64,000 nucleotides of DNA from Flavobacteriales bacterium (GCA_016779995.1 JADHMO010000007.1:37440-101439); one strand, 5' to 3'; numbered from the stretch's first letter, positions 38,120-48,384 are shown. Numbers and translations: made by a program. Notes: a model not told the origin generated them from the letters alone.

Positions 38120-38848
38120 TTGGGAACAAAAGTCACTCCATATAACAAAGACAAAACCTCTAAAAAAGAACAAGTAGCCAAAATGTTCGATGCTATAGCT
38201 GGTAGGTACGACTTCTTAAATCATTTTTTATCATTAGGAATAGATATTGTTTGGAGAAAAATAGCTGTCCGAGAAATCGCTAAAGTAAATCCTAAAATGA
38301 TATTAGATATCGCTACTGGAACAGGAGACTTAGCTATAGAAGCTAGTCGACTAAATCCAACCCAAGTTATAGGAGTGGATATCTCTAACAATATGCTAGA
38401 TGTTGGTAGAGAAAAAATGAAAAAAAAATCACTAGACAAACTAGTCGATATGCAATATGGCGACTCCGAAAATTTAAGTTTTGAAGACAACACTTTTGAC
38501 GCAGTTACTGCTGGATTTGGTGTCAGAAACTTCGAAAACTTGGATAAAGGGCTAAGCGAAATGTGTAGGGTAATGAAAGTTGGTGGAAAACTTGCTATTT
38601 TAGAGCCTGCCGAACCGAAAATATTCCCTTTTAAACAATTGTATGGGCTTTATTTTAAAGTTATACTGCCACTTCTTGGCAAACTTTTTTCTAAAGACAA
38701 CTCTGCCTACACCTACTTACCAGAATCTGTAGCTGCATTTCCTAGCAGAAATGCTTTCATTAAAGAACTAGAGAAAGCTGGCTTTAAAGAGCCCAAATTT
38801 AAAGCTTTAACATTTGGCATAGCAGCTTTGTATACAGCAACTAAATAA
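38120..38848 (+). CDS. menG: Demethylmenaquinone methyltransferase
   Basis: Adds the final methyl group in menaquinone synthesis (MenG/UbiE). SAM-dependent methyltransferase features: KKEQVAKMFDAIAGRYDFLNHFLSLGID, ILDIATGTGDLAIEA (SAM-binding loop), GDSENLSFEDNTFDAVTAGFGVRNF. Two TTG starts are available in frame: 38099, which lies inside a strong -7 promoter box, and 38120, which I prefer because it would start a short leader downstream of that box and fits the usual N-terminus. 242 aa from 38120. With mqnE it completes the two ends of menaquinone synthesis in this window, and it precedes porT as in other Flavobacteriia. Confidence 0.9.
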   Translation: MGTKVTPYNKDKTSKKEQVAKMFDAIAGRYDFLNHFLSLGIDIVWRKIAVREIAKVNPKMILDIATGTGDLAIEASRLNPTQVIGVDISNNMLDVGREKMKKKSLDKLVDMQYGDSENLSFEDNTFDAVTAGFGVRNFENLDKGLSEMCRVMKVGGKLAILEPAEPKIFPFKQLYGLYFKVILPLLGKLFSKDNSAYTYLPESVAAFPSRNAFIKELEKAGFKEPKFKALTFGIAALYTATK

Positions 38849-38875
38849 TTCTATTTTTTTTTACGATATTGCAGT

Positions 38876-39571
38876 ATGAAAAAAATTTACAAAATCGCTC
38901 TAATTTTACTACTCAGTCAAAACCTTTTTGCTCAACGCTATAATGTTCCATTAAACCTTCCTAATTACGATAACAAGCCTATGCACTTTGGTTTCTTAAT
39001 TGGTTTAAATACTCTGGACTTTAAACTGACACCAGTATCTAATGTTGAAGATGAATTGTTTGTTATCCAATCTCAAAATCAAAAAGGATTTAATCTTGGT
39101 GTAGTCAGTAATATGAGGTTAGGAAACAATTTAGACTTTAGATTTATACCAACACTATCATTAGCTGAAAGAAGAATATTTTATACCTTAAATGATAACA
39201 CTGTTCTGACAAATGAAAATAAAAAAATTGAATCTACTTTTATTGAATTTCCTATTAGTATAAAGTACAAATCTTTAAGATACAATAATGGTAGAGCATA
39301 TATAATGACTGGTTTAAAGTATTCTTTGGATTTAGCTTCTCAACGAAATATTGATGATGAAGGCTTAGAAATTGTGAAAATTAAAAAAGATGATTTTTTG
39401 TATGAAATTGGATTGGGCTTAGACTTCTACCTCCCCTATTTTAAGTTTTCTCCCGAACTAAAAGCTAATTTTGGATTAACAAATTTAGTTGTTAATGATG
39501 GTAGTATTTATAGTCGTTCAATAAAAGGAATGAAAACAAGAGGTTTTTCAATATCATTTACATTTGAATAA
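38876..39571 (+). CDS. porT: PorT/SprT-like outer-membrane barrel protein (T9SS)
   Basis: A 231-residue outer-membrane beta-barrel protein with a signal peptide (ILLLSQNLFAQ). The N-terminal motif NLPNYDNKPMHFGFLIGLN and position directly after menG/ubiE match the PorT/SprT family, which is required for the type IX secretion of gliding and protease cargo. The last strand ends ...GFSISFTFE, an aromatic outer-membrane barrel terminus. The window's several T9SS cargo genes fit. Assignment rests on the motif plus context. Confidence 0.8.
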   Translation: MKKIYKIALILLLSQNLFAQRYNVPLNLPNYDNKPMHFGFLIGLNTLDFKLTPVSNVEDELFVIQSQNQKGFNLGVVSNMRLGNNLDFRFIPTLSLAERRIFYTLNDNTVLTNENKKIESTFIEFPISIKYKSLRYNNGRAYIMTGLKYSLDLASQRNIDDEGLEIVKIKKDDFLYEIGLGLDFYLPYFKFSPELKANFGLTNLVVNDGSIYSRSIKGMKTRGFSISFTFE

Positions 39572-39582
39572 AACAACAAACG

Positions 39583-41121
39583 ATGTCTAAAATACTTTCC
39601 TTAACACTTAGCCCAGAAAATGCTGCTTTTGATGATTCTATAAATAATCATATTTGCAAGGAATTGAATTCTAGTGACATCGAACCATCCCAATGGAAAA
39701 TCTTAAAAAAATCAATTGACGCTAGAAAAAAAGAAGTTAAAATTCAACTGAAAATTGAAGTCTTTGAAAAAGAAATCAAAGAAAAACTGAAAATTGAAAA
39801 GCACTATAAAGATGTTTCTAATTCTGAGGAAGTAATAATCATAGGCTCAGGACCAGCAGGACTTTTTGCTGCTCTAACCCTATTAGAAAGAGGTAAAAAA
39901 CCAATTGTTTTAGAAAGAGGTAAAGATGTAAGAAGTAGAAGACGAGACATTGCCGCAATAAATAAAAATCATATTGTAAATCCAGAGTCAAACTACTGTT
40001 TTGGAGAAGGCGGGGCTGGCACATATTCGGATGGAAAATTATATACACGTTCTAAAAAAAGAGGCTCAATAATTGATATTTTAGAAACTTTAGTGTTTCA
40101 CGGTGCCAAGGAAGATATTTTAATAGAAGCTCAACCCCATATAGGAACCAATAAATTACCCAAAATTATTGCCAATATTAGAGAAACTATTTTGTCTCAT
40201 GGTGGAGAAATACATTTTGATACTAAAGTTGTTGACTTTATAATAGAAAGTAACACTATAAAAGGCGTTGTCTTACAAAACAACGATAAAGTATTGGCCA
40301 AAAACACCATTTTAGCGACAGGTCATTCTGCAAGAGATATTTTTAAACTTTTGGATAAAAAATCTATAGAAATCCAAAACAAACCTTTTGCTATGGGCAT
40401 AAGGATTGAGCATCCTCAAGACTTAATAGATCAAATTCAATATTCGTGCTCTGAAAGAGGGCCATATCTGCCTCCAGCATCTTATAAATTAGTTACACAG
40501 ACAAATAATAGAGGTGTATATTCTTTTTGTATGTGTCCCGGTGGTTTTATTGTGCCCTCAGCAACAAATAGCGGCGAAATAGTCGTCAATGGAATGTCAC
40601 CATCTAAAAGAGATTCTGTATTTTCAAATTCTGGAATAGTAGTAGAGGTAAAAGAAGAAGACTTGATGCCATATGAAAAACATGGAGAATTGAAAGGCTT
40701 ATATTATCAAATGGCTTTAGAAAAAAGTATGTGTAAAATAACGCCTGACTTACAAGTTGCTCCTGCTCAAAGAATGGTTGACTTTATCAATAAAAAAACA
40801 TCCAATAAATTAAATAAAACATCTTATCAACCAGGAGTTTTATCTCAACCTCTGCATGAAATTTTACCAGAAAGTATATCTCATTCTCTTTCTGATAGTT
40901 TTAAAGTGTTCGGAAAAAAAATGAAAGGCTATTTAACCAATGAAGCTAATATTATTGGCTTAGAAAGTAGAACCTCGTCACCAGTATCAATTCCTAGAGA
41001 TAAAGAAACTCTACAACACATAAGAATTAGTAACCTCTTCCCATGCGGTGAAGGTGCAGGAAATGCTGGAGGAATAGTATCTGCTGCAATTGATGGAAAA
41101 AAAGTAGCTGAAAAAATTTGA
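39583..41121 (+). CDS. FAD/NAD(P)-binding oxidoreductase, COG2509 family
   Basis: A 512-residue flavoprotein. A ~75-residue N-terminal domain (ILSLTLSPENAAFDD) precedes the FAD-binding Rossmann fold (EVIIIGSGPAGLFAALTLLERGKKP, GxGxxG motif) and the family phrases NYCFGEGGAGTYSDGKLYTR, GHSARDIF and FPCGEGAGNAGGIVSAAIDG near the C-terminus. The reaction is not known for this family. It starts 11 bases after porT and is probably co-transcribed with it. Confidence 0.88.
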   Translation: MSKILSLTLSPENAAFDDSINNHICKELNSSDIEPSQWKILKKSIDARKKEVKIQLKIEVFEKEIKEKLKIEKHYKDVSNSEEVIIIGSGPAGLFAALTLLERGKKPIVLERGKDVRSRRRDIAAINKNHIVNPESNYCFGEGGAGTYSDGKLYTRSKKRGSIIDILETLVFHGAKEDILIEAQPHIGTNKLPKIIANIRETILSHGGEIHFDTKVVDFIIESNTIKGVVLQNNDKVLAKNTILATGHSARDIFKLLDKKSIEIQNKPFAMGIRIEHPQDLIDQIQYSCSERGPYLPPASYKLVTQTNNRGVYSFCMCPGGFIVPSATNSGEIVVNGMSPSKRDSVFSNSGIVVEVKEEDLMPYEKHGELKGLYYQMALEKSMCKITPDLQVAPAQRMVDFINKKTSNKLNKTSYQPGVLSQPLHEILPESISHSLSDSFKVFGKKMKGYLTNEANIIGLESRTSSPVSIPRDKETLQHIRISNLFPCGEGAGNAGGIVSAAIDGKKVAEKI

Positions 41122-41185
41122 ACTAATTAGAAAATAATCTAAGTTAGCTAAAAAAATTGTATTAATAACACTAAGCTATTTCAAG

Positions 41186-41458
41186 TTGGATTTAATTGCA
41201 TTAATTGTTCTATTAATCTTCGTATATCTTATAGTATTGTTTGTACTAAGATTAAGACTCTTTAAGTCTAGATTAAAAAATAAAACATATAGTAATTGTT
41301 GCCCTATTTGCAGCAAACCTTTAGATAGATATAAAAGTAAAATATACGACAAACAAATTAACGTGCTAACTCTAAGCATATTTGGTTTTAAACGTTTTTG
41401 TTGTAAATCATGTAAATGGACAGGCTTATTGGCTAATTACACCAAAAAGCTTAAATAG
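41186..41458 (+). CDS. Small membrane protein with a zinc-ribbon-like tail
   Basis: A 90-residue protein with an N-terminal transmembrane helix (about 3-23, LIALIVLLIFVYLIVLFVL) and a cytoplasmic tail carrying CCPIC (about 38-42) and CCKSCKW (about 71-77), a C-x2-C...C-x2-C zinc-ribbon pattern. The start is TTG, 64 bases after the FAD oxidoreductase. Not recognised as a named family; short, so moderately certain. It overlaps the convergent rRNA methyltransferase by eight bases. Confidence 0.65.
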   Translation: MDLIALIVLLIFVYLIVLFVLRLRLFKSRLKNKTYSNCCPICSKPLDRYKSKIYDKQINVLTLSIFGFKRFCCKSCKWTGLLANYTKKLK

Positions 41459-42155
41459 CAGAGAGAATAATTGCTGCAGCTACAGATACATTTAATGATT
41501 CGGCCTTTGAAGATTTAGATTTAGGAATAGTAATTTTTTCACTTGTTAATTCTAAAATCTCTTTACTAATACCCTTAGACTCACTACCCATAACAATAAT
41601 CTTTTTATCATCTTTTGTCAATTCGCTAAGTGGACTACCATTTAACACTGTCATAAACAATTTATAATCAGAATATTTTTTGAATGCATCTATTAAACTT
41701 GTATAATGAAGGTTAACTCTAGTAAAAGACCCCATACTTGACTGAACCACTTTAGGATTTAAATAATCCACACAGTCATCTGAACAAATAATATCTTTAA
41801 CTCCAAACCAATCAGCAAGACGTATAATAGTGCCAAGATTACCAGGGTCTTTGACACCATCCAATGCTAAAACTGTATTACCAGTAATATCCAAAGAATC
41901 CTTTTTAATTTGAACTACGGCTATTACTTTATTTGGTGTCTTTAGAGATGAAATCCTACTTAAATCGTTATTGGAAATGATTATTGCATTTTCTCCTAAC
42001 CATTCTTTTGTAGCATAGATAGCCTCTACCGTCCAGTCAGAACTAAGGACTTCATTTACTAGCTTTTCCCCTTCAACAATAAATAAACCATGTTTTAGCC
42101 TATTCTTCTTGAGAGATAATGAACGAATTAATTTAATTTGATTCTTAGTTAACAT
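41451..42155 (-). CDS. SpoU/TrmH-family 2'-O-methyltransferase
   Basis: Knotted (SPOUT) RNA methyltransferase that methylates a ribose 2'-OH of rRNA or tRNA with SAM. Motifs: ALDGVKDPGNLGTIIRLADWFG (motif 1), KIIVMGSESKGIS (motif 2) and SLNVSVAAAIILS (motif 3). The N-terminal ~85 residues form the SpoU substrate-binding domain. 234 aa. Target RNA cannot be named. Confidence 0.92.
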   Translation of the reverse strand: MLTKNQIKLIRSLSLKKNRLKHGLFIVEGEKLVNEVLSSDWTVEAIYATKEWLGENAIIISNNDLSRISSLKTPNKVIAVVQIKKDSLDITGNTVLALDGVKDPGNLGTIIRLADWFGVKDIICSDDCVDYLNPKVVQSSMGSFTRVNLHYTSLIDAFKKYSDYKLFMTVLNGSPLSELTKDDKKIIVMGSESKGISKEILELTSEKITIPKSKSSKAESLNVSVAAAIILSAI

Positions 42156-42227
42156 TCTGTGTTTAAAACTTTAAGCCGAAAGTAAAAAAATATCTTGATG
42201 AAACATTCAATAAAAAATAGTATTTAA

Positions 42228-42235
42228 TACATTTG
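42228..42235 (+). promoter_or_regulatory. Predicted -7 box of fbaA
   Basis: TACATTTG, exact TAnnTTTG, 30 bases before the ATG at 42266; no -33 found at the usual spacing. Confidence 0.45.
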
Positions 42236-42265
42236 CCATAATAACCAACCTAATAAAATTTTAAG

Positions 42266-43327
42266 ATGATAAAAGCGGGCGTAGCCACAGGAAACGAAGT
42301 GCAAGAGATTTTTGAACATGCTAAAAAACACGGGTATGCATTACCTGCAATCAATGTTGTTAACACAAGTAGTGTTAATGCTGTTTTGGAAGCTGCAAGA
42401 GATAATAACTCTCCTGCTATGGTTCAATTTTCAGCTGGAGGAAGTCAATTTTTTGCTGGAAAAGGGCTCTCAAACGATAAGCATCAATCAGCTATAGCAG
42501 GTGGCATCTCTGGTGCTATGCACACACACCAATTAGCAGAACTTTATGGTGCGACAATTATACTACATACTGACCATTGTGCTAAAAAGCTCTTACCTTG
42601 GATAGATGGACTGCTTGATGCTAGTGAAGACTTTTATAGAGTTCATGGTAAGTCATTGTACAGCTCACACATGATAGATTTATCAGAAGAACCACTAGAA
42701 GAAAATATTGATATCTGTAAACGCTACTTAGAAAGAATGAGCAAAATGGATATGACTTTAGAAATTGAATTAGGTATTACTGGTGGTGAAGAAGATGGTG
42801 TAGATAATTCTGACGTAGATAGTTCAAAACTTTACACCCAACCCGAAGAAGTCGCCTATGCATACGAAGAGTTGATGAAGGTTAGTGATAGATTTACAGT
42901 AGCTGCAGCTTTTGGAAATGTTCACGGTGTTTATAAGCCTGGTAATGTGGATTTACAACCCAAAATTCTTAAAAACTCTCAATTACACATACAAGAGAAA
43001 TTTGGCACCAAAGAAAATCCAGTTAATTTTGTATTTCACGGAGGCTCAGGATCCTCTGTTGAAGATATAAGAGAAGCGATAGGATATGGAGTCATTAAAA
43101 TGAATCTAGACACTGATTTTCAATACGCTTTTACCTCTGGAGTAAGGGATTACATGAACGAAAAGAAAGATTACATTTCCAGTCAGATAGGAAACCCTGA
43201 TGGCAGTGATATTCCGAACAAGAAGTATTACGACCCTAGAGTATGGCAAAGAAAGGGTGAAGAAGCTTTCAAAATTCGTCTCAATCAAGCATTTGCTGAT
43301 TTAAATAACGTTAATACCTTGAAATAA
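42266..43327 (+). CDS. fbaA: Class II fructose-bisphosphate aldolase
   Basis: Zinc-dependent glycolytic/gluconeogenic aldolase. Metal and substrate residues lie in [36 protein letters not shown] and [10 protein letters not shown]. 353 aa, the length of the E. coli-type class II-A enzyme. The next gene, accD, starts five bases downstream, an arrangement I know from other Flavobacteriia. Confidence 0.97.
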   Translation: MIKAGVATGNEVQEIFEHAKKHGYALPAINVVNTSSVNAVLEAARDNNSPAMVQFSAGGSQFFAGKGLSNDKHQSAIAGGISGAMHTHQLAELYGATIILHTDHCAKKLLPWIDGLLDASEDFYRVHGKSLYSSHMIDLSEEPLEENIDICKRYLERMSKMDMTLEIELGITGGEEDGVDNSDVDSSKLYTQPEEVAYAYEELMKVSDRFTVAAAFGNVHGVYKPGNVDLQPKILKNSQLHIQEKFGTKENPVNFVFHGGSGSSVEDIREAIGYGVIKMNLDTDFQYAFTSGVRDYMNEKKDYISSQIGNPDGSDIPNKKYYDPRVWQRKGEEAFKIRLNQAFADLNNVNTLK

Positions 43328-43332
43328 ACAAA

Positions 43333-44178
43333 ATGGGTTGGTTCAAAAGAATACAAGGAGGCATTACTACTTCCACCAATGACAAAAAGGAAATCCCTGA
43401 AGGATTGTGGTATAAATGTCCTAAATGTAAACATATTGTACCAACCGAAGAGCATAAATCAGAATTAAGCGTATGTCAAAAATGCAGCTATCATGAAAGA
43501 ATAAATGCTAACGGCTACTTTTCAATTCTTTTTGACGAAGGCAAATTCAAGGAGCTAGATTCTAAAATGGAATCTGAAGACCCCTTAAAATTTGAAGACA
43601 CTAAAAAATACATAGACAGACTAGTTCAGTCAAAAGAAAAAACAGGTCTTAAAGATGCTATTACAACAGGCTTTGGTAAAATCGAGGGTAAACCCCTTGT
43701 CATTGCTTGTATGAACTTTAATTTCATTGGAGGTTCTATGGGTGCTGTTGTTGGAGAAAAAATCAGTAGAGCCATACAACACGCTATTAAACAAAAGTGT
43801 GGTTTCATGATGATTTCTAAATCAGGAGGAGCAAGAATGATGGAAGCCGCTTTTTCATTGATGCAAATGGCAAAAACATCAGCTAACCTCTCTTTACTTG
43901 CACAAGCTAAACTGCCCTATATTTCACTATTAACAGACCCTACAACAGGTGGAGTAACAGCATCATTTGCCATGTTAGGTGATGTCAATATTGCTGAACC
44001 TGGAGCTTTAATTGGTTTTGCTGGTCCTAGAGTAGTTAAAGAAACTATCGGTAAAAGTTTACCCGAAGGATTTCAAACCTCTGAATTTGTCTTAGAGCAC
44101 GGATTTTTAGACTTTATAGTTGAACGAAAAAACCTTAAATCCAAAGTCTCTCTCTTACTAGATATGTACACTTCCTAG
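43333..44178 (+). CDS. accD: Acetyl-CoA carboxylase carboxyltransferase subunit beta
   Basis: The beta half of the carboxyltransferase that transfers CO2 from biotin to acetyl-CoA for fatty-acid synthesis. N-terminal zinc finger CPKCKH...CQKCSY (about residues 29-52), then the crotonase-like domain with [27 protein letters not shown] and [14 protein letters not shown]. 281 aa. Follows fbaA by five bases, so likely co-transcribed. Confidence 0.97.
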   Translation: MGWFKRIQGGITTSTNDKKEIPEGLWYKCPKCKHIVPTEEHKSELSVCQKCSYHERINANGYFSILFDEGKFKELDSKMESEDPLKFEDTKKYIDRLVQSKEKTGLKDAITTGFGKIEGKPLVIACMNFNFIGGSMGAVVGEKISRAIQHAIKQKCGFMMISKSGGARMMEAAFSLMQMAKTSANLSLLAQAKLPYISLLTDPTTGGVTASFAMLGDVNIAEPGALIGFAGPRVVKETIGKSLPEGFQTSEFVLEHGFLDFIVERKNLKSKVSLLLDMYTS

Positions 44179-44217
44179 AAATAAAGAGAATTATCTTTCT
44201 TTATTTAAAAGTTTTTC

Positions 44218-44225
44218 TATATTTG
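44218..44225 (+). promoter_or_regulatory. Predicted -7 box of rpsO-pnp
   Basis: TATATTTG, exact TAnnTTTG, 35 bases before rpsO; TTTC at 44196-44199 could be a weak -33, 18 bases upstream. Confidence 0.5.
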
Positions 44226-44260
44226 CAAACCAATTTTTAGGATAAAAAAAATAAAATAGA

Positions 44261-44530
44261 ATGCATTTAACTGCTAAAGAAAAAGACGCCATTTTTAAAA
44301 AATATGGCGGTGACTCAAAAAATACAGGTTCAACTGAAGGTCAAATAGCATTATTTACCAACAGAATATCTTACCTTACAGGTCACTTAAAAAATAACAG
44401 AAAAGATAAAAACACACAACGTTCGCTACAACTTCTTGTCGGTAAGAGAAGAGGTCTTCTTGATTACTTAATGAATAAAGATATCGAGAAATACAGAGCG
44501 TTAATCAAAGATTTAGGAATAAGAAGATAA
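44261..44530 (+). CDS. rpsO: 30S ribosomal protein S15
   Basis: Small-subunit primary rRNA-binding protein. The 89-residue sequence has the S15 core FKKYGGDSKNTGSTEGQIALFT and LLVGKRRGLLDYL. It is followed by PNPase as in many bacteria. Confidence 0.98.
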   Translation: MHLTAKEKDAIFKKYGGDSKNTGSTEGQIALFTNRISYLTGHLKNNRKDKNTQRSLQLLVGKRRGLLDYLMNKDIEKYRALIKDLGIRR

Positions 44531-44540
44531 GGTATCTTCT
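44522..44540 (+). promoter_or_regulatory. Hairpin over the rpsO stop codon
   Basis: Perfect 8-bp stem AGAAGATA / TATCTTCT with loop AGG, straddling the TAA of rpsO; 16 bases before the rpsO terminator. A candidate mRNA processing or stability element, as known for the rpsO-pnp region in E. coli (RNase III and RNase E sites), though here the role is inference. Confidence 0.5.
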
Positions 44541-44556
44541 AAGCGGACAATACGCA

Positions 44557-44583
44557 AAAGGCAATTTTTCAATTGCCTTTTTG
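44557..44583 (+). terminator. Intrinsic terminator between rpsO and pnp
   Basis: Ten-base stem AAAGGCAATT / AATTGCCTTT with loop TTTC, then a short T run; probably partial, as PNPase follows at 44621. Confidence 0.8.
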
Positions 44584-44620
44584 TGTATAAATCCGTTAGT
44601 ATGTAAATAGACAAAGAAAA

Positions 44621-46738
44621 ATGAAAGAAATTGTAAAAAAAATTGAACAGAAAGATGGTAGAACCATTGAAATAAGAACTGGTAAACTCGCTAAACAAGC
44701 ACATGGATCAGTTGAATTAAGAATGGGTAATTCTGTTCTGTTAGCTACTGTAGTATCTAACTTAGAGGGCAAAGATGATGTAGACTTTCTACCGCTAACC
44801 GTAGATTATAGAGAAAAATTTGCTGCCGACGGACGTTTTCCAGGTGGCTTTTTAAAGCGTGAAGCTAGACCAACAGATCACGAAATATTAATAATGAGAT
44901 TAGTAGACAGAATACTACGTCCACTTTTCCCAAGCGACTACCATGCTGAAACACAAATTATGTTATCACTAGTATCGCACGATGAAAACGTATGTCCAGA
45001 AGCACTAGCAGGTTTAGGTGCATCTGCTGCACTTGCAGTTTCTGACATACCATTTAACGGTCCTATCTCTGAAGTTAGAGTGGGTCGAGTAAATGGCGAA
45101 TTAATAGCTAACCCTACCCCTGCTCAATTAGAAGAATCTGATATTGATATGGTTATCGGTGCATCAGCAGATAGCGTAGCAATGGTTGAGGGTGAAATGG
45201 ACGAAATTTCTGAAACAGAAATGGTAGAGGCTATCAAATTTGCTCACGATGAAATAAAAAACCACTGTGCTGTTCAATTAGAACTAACTAAAGCAGTAGG
45301 TACAGAAACTAAAAGAGAATACTCTCACGAGAATCACGATAAAGAATTAGAGGACAATGTAATGGCATATTGCTACGACAAATTCTACACTGTAGCAAAA
45401 AAAGCCTCTGAAAAACACGCTAGAAGTAACGACTTCAAAGCCATTAAAGACGCTTTCAAAGAAACACTTTCTGAAGAAGAATTAGCAGAAAAGAGCTTTA
45501 TGCTAGGTGCTTACTTCAAGAAAGCAGAGAAAAAAGCTGTTAGAGACATGGTGCTTAACGAAAATGTTCGTTTAGATGGTCGTAGCCCTTCTGATATTCG
45601 TCCAATTTGGTGTGAAGTTGATTATCTTCCAAGACCTCATGGTTCTGCACTATTTACTAGAGGCGAAACACAATCTCTAACAACAGTTACTTTAGGTACT
45701 AAAATGGATGAGAATAGAATTGATGGCGTTACAGAAGTAGGTTCTGAAAGATTCTATCTTCACTACAATTTTCCACCATTTTCTACTGGTGAAGCAAGAC
45801 CAATCAGAGGAGTAAGTAGAAGAGAAATAGGTCACGGAAACCTAGCACAAAGAGCTTTATCTAGAATGATAGATGAAGAAAACCCTTACACAGTAAGAGT
45901 AGTTTCTGACATACTTGAATCTAACGGTTCGTCTTCAATGGCTACGGTATGTGCGGGTACTATGGCACTGATGGACGCAGGTGTTAAGTTAAGAAAACCT
46001 GTTTCAGGAATTGCTATGGGATTAATTACTGATGGTGGTAATTTTGCAGTATTATCAGACATCTTAGGAGACGAAGATTTCTTAGGTGATATGGACTTTA
46101 AAGTATGTGGTACTAAAGATGGTATTACTGCATGTCAAATGGATATCAAAATAGAAGGCTTATCGTATGAAATTCTTACTCAAGCGTTAGAGCAATCCAA
46201 GGCTGGAAGGCTACATATCTTAGGAAAATTAACGGATACTATTTCTGAAACAAGAGCTCAACTTAAACCTCATGTGCCAAAAATACATGTCATGTTCATT
46301 CCAAAAGATACTATTGGAGCAGTAATTGGACCTGGTGGAAAAATTATCCAGCAACTTCAATCTGATACCGATACTACAATAACTATCGAGGAAATCGACA
46401 ATCAAGGAAAAGTAGAGATTTTAGGAACTACTCAAGAGTTATTAGATAATGCTATATCAGAAATTAAAGCATTGACATTTACTCCTGAAGTAGGAGATGT
46501 TTATACAGGTACTGTTCGCTCTGTAATGCCTTATGGTGCGTTTGTAAATATTGGCAAAGGAACAGACGGTTTATTACACATTTCTGAAATCAATTGGGAA
46601 AGAGTAGAAAACGTTGAAGATGTTTTAAAAGAAGGCGATAAAGTAGAAGTTAAATTAACTGAAATTGATCCTAAATCTGGAAAATTAAGGTTGTCAAGAA
46701 AAGTACTTTTACCAAAACCTGAAAAAAATAATCAATAG
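44621..46738 (+). CDS. pnp: Polyribonucleotide nucleotidyltransferase (PNPase)
   Basis: Phosphorolytic 3'-5' exoribonuclease of the degradosome-like machinery. Two RNase PH domains ([16 protein letters not shown] near the start; [15 protein letters not shown] in the second), then a KH domain (about 560-615, [15 protein letters not shown]) and an S1 domain (about 625-695, [22 protein letters not shown]). 705 aa. Follows rpsO, a conserved pair. Confidence 0.98.
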   Translation: MKEIVKKIEQKDGRTIEIRTGKLAKQAHGSVELRMGNSVLLATVVSNLEGKDDVDFLPLTVDYREKFAADGRFPGGFLKREARPTDHEILIMRLVDRILRPLFPSDYHAETQIMLSLVSHDENVCPEALAGLGASAALAVSDIPFNGPISEVRVGRVNGELIANPTPAQLEESDIDMVIGASADSVAMVEGEMDEISETEMVEAIKFAHDEIKNHCAVQLELTKAVGTETKREYSHENHDKELEDNVMAYCYDKFYTVAKKASEKHARSNDFKAIKDAFKETLSEEELAEKSFMLGAYFKKAEKKAVRDMVLNENVRLDGRSPSDIRPIWCEVDYLPRPHGSALFTRGETQSLTTVTLGTKMDENRIDGVTEVGSERFYLHYNFPPFSTGEARPIRGVSRREIGHGNLAQRALSRMIDEENPYTVRVVSDILESNGSSSMATVCAGTMALMDAGVKLRKPVSGIAMGLITDGGNFAVLSDILGDEDFLGDMDFKVCGTKDGITACQMDIKIEGLSYEILTQALEQSKAGRLHILGKLTDTISETRAQLKPHVPKIHVMFIPKDTIGAVIGPGGKIIQQLQSDTDTTITIEEIDNQGKVEILGTTQELLDNAISEIKALTFTPEVGDVYTGTVRSVMPYGAFVNIGKGTDGLLHISEINWERVENVEDVLKEGDKVEVKLTEIDPKSGKLRLSRKVLLPKPEKNNQ

Positions 46739-46809
46739 TTGTAACCTTTGATTGTTTACAGCGTAAAAGAATGCTGGAACAACCGAATTATTAATTTTTA
46801 AATTACAAA

Positions 46810-47673
46810 ATGAGACAGCTAAAAATCACCAAACAGGTAACTAACAGAGAAACCGCCTCACTAGATAAATATTTGCAAGAAATTGGTCGTGTAGACCTTA
46901 TTACTGCAGAAGAAGAAGTCGAATTAGCTCAACGTATCAAAGCAGGTGATGAAATGGCTCTTGAGAAGCTTACCAAAGCCAATCTACGATTTGTAGTTTC
47001 AGTAGCTAAGCAATATCAAAATCAAGGTTTATCACTTCCCGATTTAATCAATGAAGGAAATCTTGGTTTGATAAAAGCTGCCAGACGTTTCGATGAAACT
47101 CGTGGTTTCAAATTCATCTCCTATGCCGTTTGGTGGATTCGTCAATCTATTCTTCAAGCTCTAGCTGAACAGTCTAGAATTGTGAGACTTCCATTAAACA
47201 AAATTGGTTCAATCAATAAAATCAATAAAGCTTACGCCCTATTAGAACAACAATTGGAAAGACCGCCAACTGCTGAGGAAGTGGCTAAAGAATTGGATTT
47301 GACCGAAGATGAAGTCAAACAAGCTATGAAAAATTCTGGCCGTCACGTTTCTATGGACGCTCCTTTAGTAGAAGGAGAAGACAGTAACATGTATAATGTC
47401 ATCGGTAGTGAAGATAGTCCGAATCCTGATGAAGGCTTAATGATTGATTCACTAAGACAAGAAATCGGAAGAGCTCTGGCTACACTAACTCCTAGAGAAG
47501 GAGAAGTAGTAAAAGCCTATTTTGGTTTGAATGGTGCTCACGCTATGACTCTTGAAGAAATTGGCGAAGCCTTTGACTTAACTAGAGAAAGAGTGAGACA
47601 GATAAAGGAAAAAGCTGTTCGCCGACTGAAACATACTTCTAGAAGTAAAATATTAAAAACCTATTTGGGATAA
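46810..47673 (+). CDS. rpoD: Primary RNA polymerase sigma factor (short Bacteroidota type)
   Basis: Housekeeping sigma-70. Lacks region 1.1, as usual in Bacteroidota; region 1.2 is [21 protein letters not shown], region 2 has [29 protein letters not shown] and [19 protein letters not shown], region 4.2 has [29 protein letters not shown]. 287 aa. It should read the TTTG / TAnnTTTG promoters seen in this window. Ends in a terminator with a TTCG loop. Confidence 0.97.
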   Translation: MRQLKITKQVTNRETASLDKYLQEIGRVDLITAEEEVELAQRIKAGDEMALEKLTKANLRFVVSVAKQYQNQGLSLPDLINEGNLGLIKAARRFDETRGFKFISYAVWWIRQSILQALAEQSRIVRLPLNKIGSINKINKAYALLEQQLERPPTAEEVAKELDLTEDEVKQAMKNSGRHVSMDAPLVEGEDSNMYNVIGSEDSPNPDEGLMIDSLRQEIGRALATLTPREGEVVKAYFGLNGAHAMTLEEIGEAFDLTRERVRQIKEKAVRRLKHTSRSKILKTYLG

Positions 47674-47676
47674 ACT

Positions 47677-47705
47677 AAAGAGAGCTTCGGCTCTCTTTTT
47701 TTTTA
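47677..47705 (+). terminator. Intrinsic terminator of rpoD
   Basis: Nine-base stem AAAGAGAGC / GCTCTCTTT closed by a C(TTCG)G tetraloop, then a T tract. Confidence 0.92.
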
Positions 47706-47711
47706 ACTTTG
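47704..47711 (+). promoter_or_regulatory. Predicted -7 box of rpe
   Basis: TAACTTTG, exact TAnnTTTG, just after the rpoD terminator and 22 bases before rpe; no clear -33. Confidence 0.4.
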
Positions 47712-47733
47712 TTGCACAAATAATCTAACAACT

Positions 47734-48384
47734 ATGTCACATTTAATAGCACCATCACTTTTAGCCGCCGATTTCGCCAATCTTGAAAAAGATTGTGAAA
47801 TGCTTAACGAAAGTCAAGCCGATTGGTTTCATATCGATGTAATGGACGGTGTTTTTGTACCCAATATATCTTTTGGTATGCCTGTTATTAAAGCTATCAA
47901 AAAACACAGTAAAAAAACAATGGACGTACATTTGATGATTGTTGACCCAGATAGATACATTAAAACCTTTAAAGAAGTTGGTGCAGATATCTTAACGGTC
48001 CATTATGAAGCCTGTACTCATTTGCACCGAACTTTACAAGCTATTAAAGCGGAAGGTATGTTAGCAGGTGTGGCACTCAATCCTCATACGTCTGTAGATT
48101 TGTTAAAAGACACTATTCAAGATATTGACTTAGTTTGTTTAATGTCAGTAAATCCTGGCTTTGGTGGTCAGTCATTTATAGAAAATACGTATCAAAAAGT
48201 CAGAGAATTGAAAAACTTAATTCAGAGTAAAAATGCCTCTACTAAAATTGAGATTGATGGCGGCGTTAACTCTAGTAATGCCCCCCTATTGAAACAAGCA
48301 GGAGCCGATGTATTGGTAGCAGGAAGTTTTGTTTTTAAATCTGAAAACCCTTCAAAAACTATAGCTGATTTAAAATCGATTTAG
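47734..48384 (+). CDS. rpe: Ribulose-phosphate 3-epimerase
   Basis: Pentose phosphate pathway enzyme interconverting ribulose-5-phosphate and xylulose-5-phosphate in a TIM barrel. Motifs ADWFHIDVMDGVFVPN, MDVHLMIVDPDRYI, VNPGFGGQSFI and EIDGGVN with the metal-binding H and D residues. 216 aa, full length. The stop interlocks with the next gene's stop (TTAG, 48381-48384). Confidence 0.97.
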   Translation: MSHLIAPSLLAADFANLEKDCEMLNESQADWFHIDVMDGVFVPNISFGMPVIKAIKKHSKKTMDVHLMIVDPDRYIKTFKEVGADILTVHYEACTHLHRTLQAIKAEGMLAGVALNPHTSVDLLKDTIQDIDLVCLMSVNPGFGGQSFIENTYQKVRELKNLIQSKNASTKIEIDGGVNSSNAPLLKQAGADVLVAGSFVFKSENPSKTIADLKSI

